Shown here: positions 23,393 through 32,754 of the stretch, in pieces | How the letters are laid out: every line of letters begins with the position of its first letter | Position numbering within the stretch: the stretch's first letter is position 1 | NCBI GenBank assembly: GCA_026874595.1 | Contig: CM049314.1 | Coordinates: 64,020,800-64,084,799, forward strand | From: Sipunculus nudus | Lineage: Eukaryota > Annelida > Sipuncula > Golfingiida > Sipunculidae | DNA length: 64,000 bases | Direction of reading: 5' to 3' | Notes under the pieces: generated by a model | What the model saw: only the letters and a program-made list of their open reading frames with translations | What the model was told of the DNA's origin: nothing | The model's database searches: none | Translations under genes and position numbers: made by a program

Positions 23393-25606
23393 TAACATCT
23401 TCACATGTTAAACAATTATATGATGTTCTTGCTGCTGTTGCATGTTCCACGTGACATCCATGGTATTCACGCGCAAACTACTGAAAATGTGGCTCATGGC
23501 AGGACTTTGACCACAGGCAGAAAATATATGGACTAGGTTATTCATAAACTATTCTCCTGGACTCCCAAACTTAACACTCTAGTACATACTGGTTGTCAAG
23601 TTATTAATTTGCAAATTCATTTCTTAACGTGCACGATTTGTTGACATCTCCGTTTTTCCATCAAATATTCATACTATAATATTTCAGAACTGCTGTCAAT
23701 TTACCCGACATCCACTTATGAAGTATAGGCCCCAGAAGATACAAGTCTATAAATGTTCATCCAAAAGTTGTTGAAATGTATTTTTTATTTAAACGGTTCC
23801 TTCAGAACATTTCCACACACTGTATCATATATTAAGTAAACATTTTATTTATGTATATGAAAATAACAAGGAAAAAGGTGAGGTTCATTTGTAACCACTA
23901 TATAAACGTACACCTTGATGCACAGTATGTTAATGAAATAAATTTTTTAGTGTTCTTTATACCTGATTATGCTTTCAATATTCATTGTTTGTGTTTTACC
24001 TGTTAATAAATATCAATATAGTTGCTGGGTTATTTAATTCAAATGCAAGTAAAGTGCCGTTGGGGTCAGCTAGGTTAAGCATAAATTAAGAAGCAGAGGA
24101 GCATTTGGACTAATATTTAATTGTAACGCTTAAAAAAATATTACATATCAACCATCATTTAAGTATCCAAAATATGAGAAGGAGAGGCACATTCTGGGGC
24201 GACTGGTAAGTGTTGCATGGAGATATCCTACTTCCATTGTTTTTAAATAATTTTATTTATGGGAAGAAAATGGTAAATTCTGAGCACATTTCACTCAGAT
24301 ATTTGATACAGTGGCAAATAAAGAATAACACTGCAGCATTCCATGTCCGAAAATATCTTACTGGTATTATAAAGCGTGGTTTTATTGAACTGTAAGTGCA
24401 TCAGTATTCATGCGTCCGTCTGGTCAAGAAATAGAAAGGTGCAGAAAGCAATATTGAATTTAAAATATATGAGGTAAAAAGTAGTCATGAAATTAGTGAT
24501 GATTAATGGTTAAAAAACGGTCTTTGTTCTAAAGATCAACAGTTATTCTATCCAAATACATAAATAATTAATTACCAAAATCTGACACAGCTGTAAAATT
24601 AACAAAACAAATATCAGATCCAATTCAGGGCCGGATCCTGGATTTAGGAAAGGGGGGGGGTCAACTAAGGAGGACTAAAAAACCTAGGAAAAGGTCCCCA
24701 GGTCCCGAAAAGATGGGGGTCCAGGTCGTAAAATTTGGTCGGAAACCCTGAAGAAAGGCTTCCAGCGACAAGAAAGCGGGAGGAGGGGGGGGGGGGGTCA
24801 GTCCGGTCTTAGGTCATATTTATATTAGGTCAATATTAGGTCAACCAACCGAGTTCTGCATGCTCGGGGATGCATAGACCGTATTTCACTCATCGAAATT
24901 TTTGACAGATTAGTTAAATATTAAACCTAAAATATCTGGGATTTTTTTTATTTCACAAGGAAAATGTATAAAAAAAAAGTTGCTTCTTTAATGCTTCTGT
25001 CCTGAAAAGGAAAAATAACATTGTTAACCCTCATTCAGTGAATCAATCATTCTTCAATGTCTCGGGTCTTTTCTCCGTGTTGAAATGTAACCTTCAAATT
25101 ATTTTTCCAGAATAAGTTAATTCTAAACCGGGTTTAGATAAAATATTTCATAGTAAACTTACATATAGAACCAAAGTCTATAATATTTTAAGACACTGCC
25201 ATGGTCATGAGACATAAAAATCTGTACCTAAACAAAGGACGCGTTTCACCCAATGACGTCTCCCATGGAGCTGGAATGGTGAGGGGGGAAAAGCCTATGT
25301 TATGCAAGCTTATGGCGTGGAGAGATCTGGCAATTTCCAGATTTCCATTTATTGAGTATGTATCCCTTATTCCCACATCCCATTCCTGCATAAACATGCA
25401 TTTTGTTTGTTTCCAAGGCTGAACAACATAGACATGGGTACCATTTGCAGGTTTGTTTATGTGCCCTGACCTTTGACCCTACCCACACGTCAGTGTGGCG
25501 GCGAAATCACGATAAGGCTTATATAGGCGATTATTCAAACATATACGGGTACGATTTATAGTTACAACATTATCAGTTTTGTAACTCGCTTGGTATATTC
25601 TCGCAT
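11649..25606 (-). CDS. DHRS12: DHRS12-like short-chain dehydrogenase/reductase, copy A (whole span, nine exons)
   Basis: Putative NAD(P)-dependent oxidoreductase of the SDR superfamily; the substrate of DHRS12 proteins is not established. Exons in coding order: 25,590-25,606 (internal start), 21,299-21,432, 20,272-20,354, 17,739-17,834, 16,390-16,471, 15,134-15,195, 14,699-14,897, 12,543-12,680, 11,649-11,761. Visible motifs are TGANSGIG (cofactor-binding TGxxxGxG), NNAG, VSS and YSQNK (YxxxK). Exons 2-9 are open and in phase with AG acceptors and GT donors. Exon 1 differs from copy B: the ATG is ATT, two codons are deleted and the donor is GC. A downstream in-frame ATG (25,604-25,606) would give a 307-residue protein starting MREYTKSGYE. 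It could be functional with a shortened N-terminus, or a young pseudogene. Confidence 0.8.
11905..12045. repeat. CCAAT-bearing minisatellite in intron 8, copy A
   Basis: About four units of 31-33 bp, each containing GATTGGCTA or a variant followed by a TTAAAATGA-like word. Read on the gene strand each unit presents TAGCCAAT. The same array is at 41,245-41,395 in copy B, so it predates the duplication. Confidence 0.7.
12294..12438. mobile_element. Short TA-flanked MITE in intron 8, copy A
   Basis: The termini are inverted (left CAGATAAACCTG, right CAGGTTCCACTG) and flanked by TA on both sides. The orthologous insertion sits at 41,557-41,718 in copy B, so it was present before duplication. TA target and CAGT-type ends fit the Tc1/mariner-pogo group. 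Confidence 0.6.
12543..12680 (-). CDS. DHRS12: Copy A exon 8
   Basis: Reads ALRMSVPDFYGKMKNHLRTA and ends ETSGQFFQ. Acceptor CAG; donor GTTAAG. It is 138 bases, the same as in copy B. Residue changes relative to copy B include D-to-K and T-to-I around VWLIISKSALK. Confidence 0.88.
12681..14698 (-). other. Intron 7 of copy A
   Basis: A 2.0 kb intron with a (TA)n microsatellite at about 13,257-13,302 and no large insertion. The homologous intron in copy B is 5.4 kb because of the 42,776-47,284 insertion. No conserved ORF was seen. Confidence 0.7.
13257..13302. repeat. (TA)n microsatellite
   Basis: An uninterrupted TA run of about 46 bases in intron 7 of copy A. Confidence 0.95.
14699..14897 (-). 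CDS. DHRS12: Copy A exon 7 (active-site exon)
   Basis: Reads VIVSSESMLGQKLDVKDI through YSQNKRQQVVMTQQYAKM to HPGWADTK. Catalytic Tyr and Lys (YSQNK) and the VSS serines are present, but copy B's SSGG is SSES here and WADTP is WADTK. The donor is GTGGGG, weaker than GTAGGT in copy B. 199 bases, about 18 differences from copy B. Confidence 0.9.
15134..15195 (-). CDS. DHRS12: Copy A exon 6
   Basis: Reads GVHILTTDLIPVLSKTEKA then RV. The acceptor is AAG rather than CAG, and the donor is GTAAGT. 62 bases as in copy B. Confidence 0.85.
15196..16389 (-). other. Intron 5 of copy A
   Basis: A 1.2 kb AT-rich intron aligning patchily with 47,890-48,612. No coding or repeat unit stands out. Confidence 0.6.
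16390..16471 (-). CDS. DHRS12: Copy A exon 5 (NNAG exon)
   Basis: Reads VNNAGCMVHKRIVSEDGL then EQNFATNTL. NNAG is the structural and catalytic-Asn motif of classical SDRs. Donor GTGAGT, 82 bases. Confidence 0.88.
16970..17286 (+). mobile_element. tRNA-derived SINE, copy in intron 4 of copy A
   Basis: The head has a box-A-like segment (TTGCTCAGGGGGTAGAGCA) and a box-B-like segment (AGTTTGAATCTC), the internal pol III promoter pattern of tRNA-derived SINEs. The body includes ATGCACCCAGGGCTTGCAGG and ends near GGAATACAGATG. A second copy lies inverted at 50,950-51,282 with the same head and body, which defines a family of about 320 bp. It lies antisense to the gene. Confidence 0.75.
17327..17490. 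repeat. Poly-C tracts with dispersed repeat end
   Basis: Two runs of C (14-17 bases) separated by about 70 bases, ending with AATCCTGGATCCGCTCCTGA, which is the reverse of the start of the repeat at 2,641. Confidence 0.5.
17739..17834 (-). CDS. DHRS12: Copy A exon 4
   Basis: Reads DIHLHLLDMSEPRKMIHF and ends GKALNVL. Corresponds to the beta4-alpha4 part of the SDR fold, where LLDMS holds the Asp expected after the adenine pocket. Acceptor CAG, donor GTAAGT, 96 bases. Confidence 0.88.
18276..18340 (+). repeat. Old tRNA-like relic shared by both gene copies (copy A)
   Basis: GGTCCAGTGGACAGTGCTAG resembles box A, and GGAGTCTGAATC resembles box B. The same relic is at 49,648-49,715 in copy B, so it predates the duplication. 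Too degenerate to be a working tRNA. Confidence 0.4.
18747..20107. mobile_element. 1.36 kb TA-flanked DNA element in intron 3 of copy A
   Basis: Inverted ends start CTGTATTTCCTTGATCA on both strands and continue into ACGCC and GGCCGGCG words repeated in the subterminal regions (18,830-18,845 and 20,020-20,090). TA lies on both sides (18,745-18,746 and 20,108-20,109). Intron 3 of copy B lacks it. Several plus-strand ORFs inside (up to 117 codons, 19,504-19,857) resemble nothing I recognise. The TA target suggests a Tc1/mariner-pogo type non-autonomous element. Confidence 0.65.
20272..20354 (-). CDS. DHRS12: Copy A exon 3
   Basis: Reads GTVHMVCRNKELGEAAVDEI then KEMTGNE after completing the shared Gly codon. 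Contains the VCRN segment typical for the second beta strand (cofactor specificity). Acceptor CAG; donor GTACGG directly after GAA. 83 bases. Confidence 0.87.
20355..21298 (-). other. Intron 2 of copy A
   Basis: A 0.94 kb intron alignable with 51,468-52,524 of copy B. No further feature seen. Confidence 0.65.
21299..21432 (-). CDS. DHRS12: Copy A exon 2 (Rossmann motif exon)
   Basis: Reads SGYENASKHFKAGDLDVNC then AGKSFMITGANSGIGKVTA. TGANSGIG is the SDR cofactor-binding glycine motif. Acceptor TAG; donor GTGAAA. 134 bases, same phase as copy B. Confidence 0.9.
21760..21965. repeat. Single diverged monomer of a ~365-bp repeat
   Basis: Shares GTGCCCTGTTAA, CAGTCTACAGGAACTGATGA and surrounding order with the two tandem units at 38,555-39,280. 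Lies in intron 1 of copy A. Confidence 0.5.
21975..24640. repeat. High-identity duplicated intronic block, right copy
   Basis: Partner of 1-2,640, located in intron 1 of copy A. The corresponding intron 1 of copy B (52,659-58,496) does not carry it. It includes the hairpin at 22,274-22,343 and a (TA)n run at 23,349-23,389. Confidence 0.75.
22274..22343. repeat. 70-nt near-perfect hairpin, right copy
   Basis: Same three stems as at 300-369, plus one more: GGGTC pairs with GACCC, because GCCCC of the left copy is GACCC here. Pairing is therefore better in this copy. Confidence 0.7.
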
Positions 25607-25639
25607 CCCCTTGTCAAACAACAGTGTTTCTATCAAAAT
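25590..25639 (-). CDS. DHRS12: Copy A exon 1, altered (ATG lost, GC donor)
   Basis: The minus strand reads ILIETLLFDKGMREYT plus AA, in the same frame as exon 1 of copy B but six bases shorter. The position of the ATG is ATT. Translation could only start at the internal Met (25,604-25,606). The splice donor is GCGAGT instead of GTGAGT; GC-AG introns are used at low frequency in animals, so this is not by itself fatal. Confidence 0.65.
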
Positions 25640-25846
25640 TTTGCTCGCTGTCAGCGGCTCAGCGTAAACCTTCGATACTGGGACTGCTCTGGATGTTAAG
25701 CTTCAACCAATTCTAGCTTCTGGAGGTCCGGTGTTTCGTATCAAGGTACAAAATGCTATTTATTTATAGGCACTCAGTAAAACCCGGAATTTACTTTATA
25801 TGTTAATATTCCGAAACCATGCACAGAAATCCTAAAAACCTAATCT
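25640..25846. promoter_or_regulatory. 5' flank of copy A (UTR/promoter candidate)
   Basis: Aligns with the 5' flanks of copies 0 (6,938-7,080) and B (58,553-58,630). No core promoter element is identified with certainty. Confidence 0.35.
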
Positions 25847-26390
25847 TTTTATGCAGGCAGTGTTCTATGGAATAGCCTTCCGACAAAACTAAAAAATGCC
25901 AACAATCTAAAGAGCTTTAAAAGGCTAGCGCGCACATATTTCCTTGCATATAATACCAAGATAGATTAATTACCTTTCATTTTCTACTTGCATACAGCTA
26001 AATAATACTAATATTTGAGCGTCATCTATTTTTTCATTACCGTACGTTTGCGCATCTTATGTAGACTTTTATATAGACATTTCATTTATATTGTACACAG
26101 TTGTGCTTTATTTGTATTTTAACTTCGTTTTATGTATTCAGCAACTCTGTTGCATACTTTTCAAAACGAAACTTGACCACATATATTTCTACTTTAACTT
26201 TAGCTGTGTTAACGTCACAGCGTTTTCGCTAAAATTCTGTGATTGTATGATCTAATTTTAGTTTATGGACTTATTGAATATTGTATTTTATTGTGATGTA
26301 TCTATGTATTACAGGGCCCTTCTGTAAACAGAATTTTATTCTGATAAAGGCTACCCTGAAAGATGTTGTAAAACATAAATAAATAAATAT
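25847..26390 (+). mobile_element. Severely 5'-truncated non-LTR retrotransposon
   Basis: The start reads YAGSVLWNSLPTKLKNANNL then KSFKRLARTYFLAYNTKID and stop, the C-terminal tail after the reverse-transcriptase domain. It closely resembles the tail of the element at 26,991-28,317 (YAGSTLWNSLPRHIKFASNL). It ends with an AAATAAATAAAT tail at about 26,376-26,390. The homologous site in the previous unit, about 7,218, lacks it. Confidence 0.7.
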
Positions 26391-26990
26391 CTAAGTTTAA
26401 ACCCGTGAAAAAGGGAGGGGGCTAGGACCCCCCCCCCCCGCGACCCTCAACTGCACCTAATTATTATTATTAATTCTAGTTGCTCAATTTTATATAACTA
26501 TATATTTAGCTATAAATATAATTAATATCTAGGCCTATGTACATCAGCCATAAAATTACTGCTCTGGTATATTGTATTTATAGCCCCATGCAGTTAAACA
26601 GACCACTTGTTGACGGCGACGTCTTTTTGACGTGTTGGTGTGCAAGACGTCTTCTACTTGACATAGAGACATGATCGGACGTTTAATTGTTAGACGCTTC
26701 CAAAACGTGCGCTGGAGGAATGGATATTTGAAACATTAAATGCGTTACTATAACACGTTTGAAACACGTTTTTATGATGTCATGGAAATTTATTTTAAAA
26801 AAAACTGATTTTGGAGGTTCTCTCGGGCATTTGGTTGGCGTTTTTAAGGTTTAATATGGTTTAGTATTTACTGTACAAAGTCACCAAAACGTTATAAAGA
26901 CGTCTTTAGAAAGTAATGACGACATATCTGTTTTTGGCATTCGCTCTCAGATGTTAAGGAAGACGTGTTGAGAAACATGTATACGGCGGT
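26391..26990. other. Intergenic remnant between copies A and B, GACGT-rich
   Basis: Aligns with about 7,441-8,085 of the previous unit at about 80% by eye, including the C-run near 26,430 and AAGACGTCTT-type words near 26,645 and 26,898. No gene seen. Confidence 0.5.
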
Positions 26991-28317
26991 TTTATTTATT
27001 ATAATTTATTTATTATAATATTGTGAAGGGTGGCCTGTACCAGAATAAGAATTCTGTTATAAGCAGGGCCCTCTTCCGAGATATACAAGATATTATAAAT
27101 AATGGAACATGATAATAAAAATACATAAAAGTACATGTACAATGCGAAATATAAAAGACATAATAAGACTGTAAAATCATTACAAAGGAATGATAATATC
27201 ATAAAATTAATAAAAGGGACGGTACTAACAGCGGTAAGAGCAACGATTACATCTAGAACAATTTCGTGCTGTGATAAGATTATGACATCATTGTAAAATC
27301 GGAGAAGTACGAACGTGATAATTTTTTAAAATGCTGCAAATTAGAAGCAAACTTAATGTGTCGAGGAAGGGAGTTCCATAGAGTACTGCCTGCATAAAAA
27401 GAGGTAGCCTTGAAGGCTTCAATACGCGGTTTCGGAAGGATGCAGTTTTTGTTTTCGGTTAACCGCGTCGAATAATTATGAATGCCCTTCGCCATATGAA
27501 AATTCTTACATAAATATGAAGGGGCTAAATCATTTATGCATTTATAGGTTAAAATAGATAGGAGGTACAAATATCGCTGTTCAATTGTCATTAAGCCTAT
27601 TTCTTTCACTAAATCTAAACTTCTTTGAGTTGGGTCGTAATTTTTTGTTATTATCCTAGCCGCACGACACTGCATTCGTTGGATTGCGGCACGGAATGTG
27701 CTGGGACAGCTGCCCCATACTGTTAGGCTATAATCTATTGAGGGTTGAACAAAGGCGTGATATATAGTGACTAAAAACTTCTGTGGTAGAAATTTGCTGA
27801 GCCGATGTAAAAGTCCAATTTTGCAAAATAGCTTTTTAAAAACGGTAGAAGTGTGAGATTTCCATGTGAGATGGGCGTCAAGATCAAGCCAAGGTGAGAA
27901 AATTCATCGACATTCGGGACAATATCTTTATCGATAATTATTTGTAATGAAATTGATTGTTTGCGTTGCTTGGAACTCACAAGCATAGTAGCTGATTTTG
28001 TGGCGTTTGCAATTAGTTTGTTTTTATTAAGCCATTAAGTAACTTGGTCTACAGCAGCCTGTAACTTATGTTGTGCTGATTCGCGATCGATGCCGTCTGC
28101 GTATAGCGTGATGTCGTCAGCATAAATCGAGCATTTTGCGTCTGTTACATTATCGGGCAAGTCATTAAGATATAGTAGGAAAAGAATGGGTCCAAGTACA
28201 GTGCCTTGTGGTACACCTGTATCGATGGTTTTCACCTCAGAATTATAGTTATTGAAGCAGACAAACTGCTTTCGGTCGTATAAATAATTATAAAACCAGG
28301 TGTGCGAATTTCCGTTT
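26991..28317 (-). mobile_element. 5'-truncated non-LTR retrotransposon (jockey/CR1-like RT)
   Basis: The minus strand encodes the later half of a reverse transcriptase: GVPQGTVLGPILFLLYLNDL, then YADD at about 28,105, then the thumb and tail MQCRAARIITKNYDPTQRSL to 27,280. The frame is broken by an in-frame TAA at about 28,034 and a frameshift near 27,890, so it is dead. It ends in an A/T-rich ATAAAT-type tail at 26,991-27,020. The flanks ACGGCGGT (26,983-26,990) and ACGCCGGT (28,318-28,325) look like an 8-bp target duplication with one mismatch. The empty site is in the previous unit near 8,082. Confidence 0.85.
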
Positions 28318-28401
28318 ACGCCGGTAAACCATTTATCCTTACCTGAAGACGTTACCGGTAGGCCTACGTTTCCAAAATATTTATACGATTTAATTACATT
28401 A

Positions 28402-30327
28402 CCGTGTTAACGTAATAAGCGCCTCGGGCGCTCTCAAAATTGAATTTATCCAAATATGTTCTTTACCCTATTAAACGCCCCCCCCCCCCCCACACACACA
28501 CACATCTGCGTTACAATCCTAAAACACTGCAGCTTGTGAACGGGGGTTTAACAGCACATTAAGGGCAATTAAGAAAAACCAACCATCTTTAGCGATGCTT
28601 GTGAGAAGTTTTGAAAAATAATAGCTTATCCAAGTGATACCGATATGCAGACGATTTTATTGTGATGGTGCGAGTGCGAGAAAGTATCAATGATTGCAGT
28701 TTGAGATATCATTTGCAGGTGAAGAGGAAAAATAAGGATAGTAGTAAATGAACTCTTAAATAATAGTCACCGTCTAATAAGGTTTTTAATTTTATAAAAT
28801 ATAAAATGTTCATATAAAGATATGTAAAACAGTATTTATTTGAAAGATGAAAAATATGATACCGTACATCGGTACCCCGATTATAACAGTCACCTTGCGC
28901 AAATACCTTTGACAGATGAGCCCACGTATGACATGGAATGGCACCGCCGATAATAATCCTTTTTTCCTTCATTGTGCATGATATTACTTGCAAAAGTTAA
29001 AAAAAAAAATACTGAATATTGGCCCTTAGACTCCAGCGTATTATATTAACCTCACCACCAGCATTGACTTTCATTGTATAACAATTACCATTACTGCCGA
29101 CATGCGCACGCCGATGTCTGACGCTATTGTATACACGCCAGTAATTTGTCTAGAAACTCGCGACAACCATTTCATATAACGTTTCCAATACGATTTTTGT
29201 ATCCTTGTAAAAATATAGCGTGTCTTGATCCTTTGCTCCTTGTTCGTTTATCATTTCTAAATCAGGTTCCAGTTAAAATTGAATACACAGGAGTCGTATC
29301 GAAATCCATTGCCTTGCATGTTGCTTTAAGTGGCCTGATTAACATCTGGACCTTGACCTCGTCTTGTTTTGGAATTTGCATCCCCAAATCTGGGTTGCTG
29401 TGAAAAAGCCGCAGGTCATTTCCGGGGTCGATTCGAAAGGTTTCATACCTGTTGTTATAATTAGATCATGTTGATGTTAACCGCTCCCGAAACAAGGAAG
29501 ACACTTTGTTTCCAATCACAGTGTTTTGAATCACAGTGAATAACACGTTAGGCGATACATAAAATTACCTGTAAATGAATCATTCGCATAAAGCGCGGAC
29601 GTACGATACACACGTGTCAGAATTCCCGATTAATAATTCATGCAGCGATAGCAGTCTGTGCAGGCGGAATAACTTGCATTTTTATGTTGTATATCACGTG
29701 TATTATACAACTGTCACATTAAACTGCAACGATAAAGTAAAAGACCGTGTTACCCGTTGATTACTGATTATTTGCAAATGGTCAATTGGGGCATTATTTG
29801 AGCAGTAATTAGTTTTACGGCACCTAATGGACAAACGCAGCACAGAGTTTGAAAGACGTCTTATTGTTTTATTACGATGATTTAAGAGAAAACATATTCA
29901 TTATGAGAAATAACAAACACCAGGTAAATATATTTTATTGAATTATACATCCATTTACGAACCTGATTTCCTAAAGGATTATCACCGTCAGGGAACAGAC
30001 CTTGCACGACACAGCCGTGTCGGTCAGTCATTCAAACCGGCATATGGACACAATACGTCTCTATTGTTTTAATAATACTATTTAAAACATATACTATATA
30101 TACTACACGCTTCACTGAAAACAAAATTGACTGGGTACAGATAAAACAAGAAATAAAAAAAATATATCATATTGAAAGGGACGTAGTAAAAAATAATCCA
30201 CTGTCTATGAAATGTTTTACAGATAAATGGAAAATCATTTTCAATGTATCACTGTAGTTTTAATATTTTTCATATATATATGTATGTGTGTGTATGTGTG
30301 TATTTATATAAATACGTATGTGTGTGT

Positions 30328-30366
<39 letters not shown>

Positions 30367-31203
30367 TACAGAACGGCTGGTTCATATAAGTTAATAAGTT
30401 ACCGTTGTTACACACCATTTATTTATTTATTTTTCTTTTTTGCCTGATAGTTGTATTAATATTTGTTATTTGTGGCGTATATTGTATTTTCGATGTTATG
30501 TGTATCTTTGAGAGTTTGTTGGAAGTAAGTGTAATATTGTGTTGGAAATAAAAAAAAATATTATTTCAAAGAGAATATATAAATTATGAGAAATAACAAA
30601 CACCAAGTAAATAAAAATTATTGAATGACACATTCACATACGTACCTGAATTCCACGAGGATTATCAACGTTAGGAAACGGTCATTATACACAACAGAGC
30701 GGTGGCGATTTCAAGCCAGCATATGGACAAAATACGTCTTTATTGTTTTATTAATATTATTTCAATGAAAAAAATATATATTATTAGAAATAACAGAGAC
30801 CAAGTAAATATATTTAATTGCATGATAATTCCACATACGTACCTGAATTCAGGTCACCCGACCAGCATGGCCACCTGCAGGGTCGGCCTTCACGGACACA
30901 GTCAGTCAATATAACATATGACACACTTGACAACTGATTCGGTGGTGTGCAACTAATATTTTTATTATATTAGATGATAAAACTTGACAGAGACAGAATA
31001 AAAACTGGCGGTAACTTTTAAGCCTGACAGGGAGAAATGAAAGCATTACGTTGCCCCACGTCCTATTAGCTAGGAGAAAAGTGAGGTTAGGATGGCTCAA
31101 CCCTTAGTTTTCCTAATGTGCTGTCATCTCAAATCCCGATGGGGGGAGGGGGGGGGGGATGGGGCGCTTATTACGGGAACGGCGTTTATTACGTCAAATA
31201 CGG
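28402..31203. mobile_element. 2.8 kb TA-flanked DNA element
   Basis: Ends are inverted: CCGTGTTAACGTAATAAGCG on the left, and CCGTATTTGACGTAATAAAC on the opposite strand at the right, with further TAATAAGCGCC copies inside. TA flanks both ends. The previous unit keeps the empty site (about 8,158). Inside are a C-run with (CA)n at 28,478-28,503, a module of about 200 bp repeated at 29,857-30,057 and 30,570-30,850, and a (TA)n at 30,330-30,363. No transposase was recognised. Pogo/Tigger-like non-autonomous origin is an inference. Confidence 0.68.
29857..30850. repeat. Internal module repeats of the 28,402-31,203 element
   Basis: ATGAGAAATAACAAACACCA-type sequence followed by a GTAAATA word and an ACCTGAATTC-like word appears three times (about 29,900, 30,590 and 30,785), with a CATATGGACAAAATACGTC-like word at 30,041 and 30,720. 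Confidence 0.55.
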
Positions 31204-31205
31204 TA

Positions 31206-32754
31206 AATGTTTTTCATTAATTTGAAATAACATTTTGGATCTAACCCTAAAAGTAGATATCCTGTAGCATTTTGAACCAGTATAGGTCGCTCATAGCACT
31301 CAATTGAAACCCCTAATATATTGTTCAATAATATATCAGACAATGCAGGATGTTCAGGATGGCCGTTGCATGGCCGTAATATAGGCCGTTCAGATAACAT
31401 TATCCCTTACCAAAGACGTCACCAACCGTCAAGGAAAACGTTTATAAAACTGAGCCCCTTCGTTTTCGGACGTCTTTTGGACGTCAGCAACGAAGCATTA
31501 CGATATGATTAACGTTTTGAAGAAGAACTGAAATGAGGTAGTTTATAATTTCGCGTATTCCTACATTATTTTGATCAATTCTATATGGATTTAATATGAA
31601 TTATAATCAATGAGGACGTATTCTACACGTGTAATATAATTCAGAAAGTTTGATAGAAGTCTTGACGAAGTCTACTATAATAAGGTACTCTTGCAATAAA
31701 ACATTTATTTCAAATTTATTTGAATTTCATATGAATTATTTTCATTAGGGACGTATTCCAAACGTGTTTTCATAACGTTTGGAAGAGGTCTCAATGATCT
31801 CAACCAGAAATAATGAAGTTTTCATCCGTGTATTGTAACCATCAATCCAATAGTCTCTTCCCTGCATGAATCGTTCAGCTATAATTGTTGCACAACTTCA
31901 AAACCAGTTTAGGCGCCCTTTTGATGATCTGCCTAAGAGGGTACTCCTGAGCAATTAAATACTTTAATAGAAATAGAGTATTTTTTTCTGGTTTTGTATA
32001 TGATTTGCACCACTTAAATAATTTTCCATTTTGGCTTGAAAAAAAAGAACCTGAACGTGGTAATCTAATATCTGTTGTTACCTTATGGGCAGTTACAACA
32101 TTTTTCAGTTTCATTTTTAAAAGCCGCTGCCATGTTCCACTTTCACAAATCCAGGCTGTGTATTACAACAAAGTCCATTCCTAGTTCATTCTAAGACGAA
32201 TGCAAGACAATCATACCATATAAAAACACTGACTGTTGGACACTTGCAGATAAATATACCAGTCCCTATACAGACCCAGTGCTGCGGAGGCACGCAGACG
32301 AAGGCATGTGCAACGGGAGATGAGACGGATTGAATTAATGTCGACACATTATATAATCTCCTCATCGGACATTCATTCCCAGAATGCTATACTTCAAGTA
32401 AATCCTAATATGTTTTAGAATAGATCACTTAAAACTGAATCTCAGCCTCGAGCTACGAGGAAACTATGGAGACAAACCAGTATATACATGGAGGCGTCTC
32501 TTTTATGGGCTACGATTGGGAAAAGTGGTGAAGTAGGATGATACAAGTGCGAACCCTGACAGATTTTCTGACAATGCCGGAGTTAATTTTATGGATGAAT
32601 GTACGGATTCCGAGAGATTTCAGGAAAGACGTTTTTCATCACCTGACCTTTCAGAAGCTTTAAGTGACAGGAGTGATAACGAAAGTACACTATAGTGAAA
32701 TGAAATATTCATTTTTTCAATTTTCCGGTGAAAAGTTGTCAACAGAAATGCTAT
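31206..32754. other. Intergenic sequence homologous to 8,160-10,150
   Basis: Continues the alignment of the second unit after the 28,402-31,203 element, with the GACGTC motifs at 31,415 and 31,471. Confidence 0.5.
32280..32697 (+). pseudogene. Relic of the same coding region as 9,550-10,090
   Basis: The second piece is open: SDNAGVNFMDECTDSERF then QERRFSSPDLSEALSDRSDN, stop at about 32,695. Acidic and Ser-rich. The first piece (basic Arg-rich stretch near 32,285) is interrupted by a stop. Family not recognised. Confidence 0.35.
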
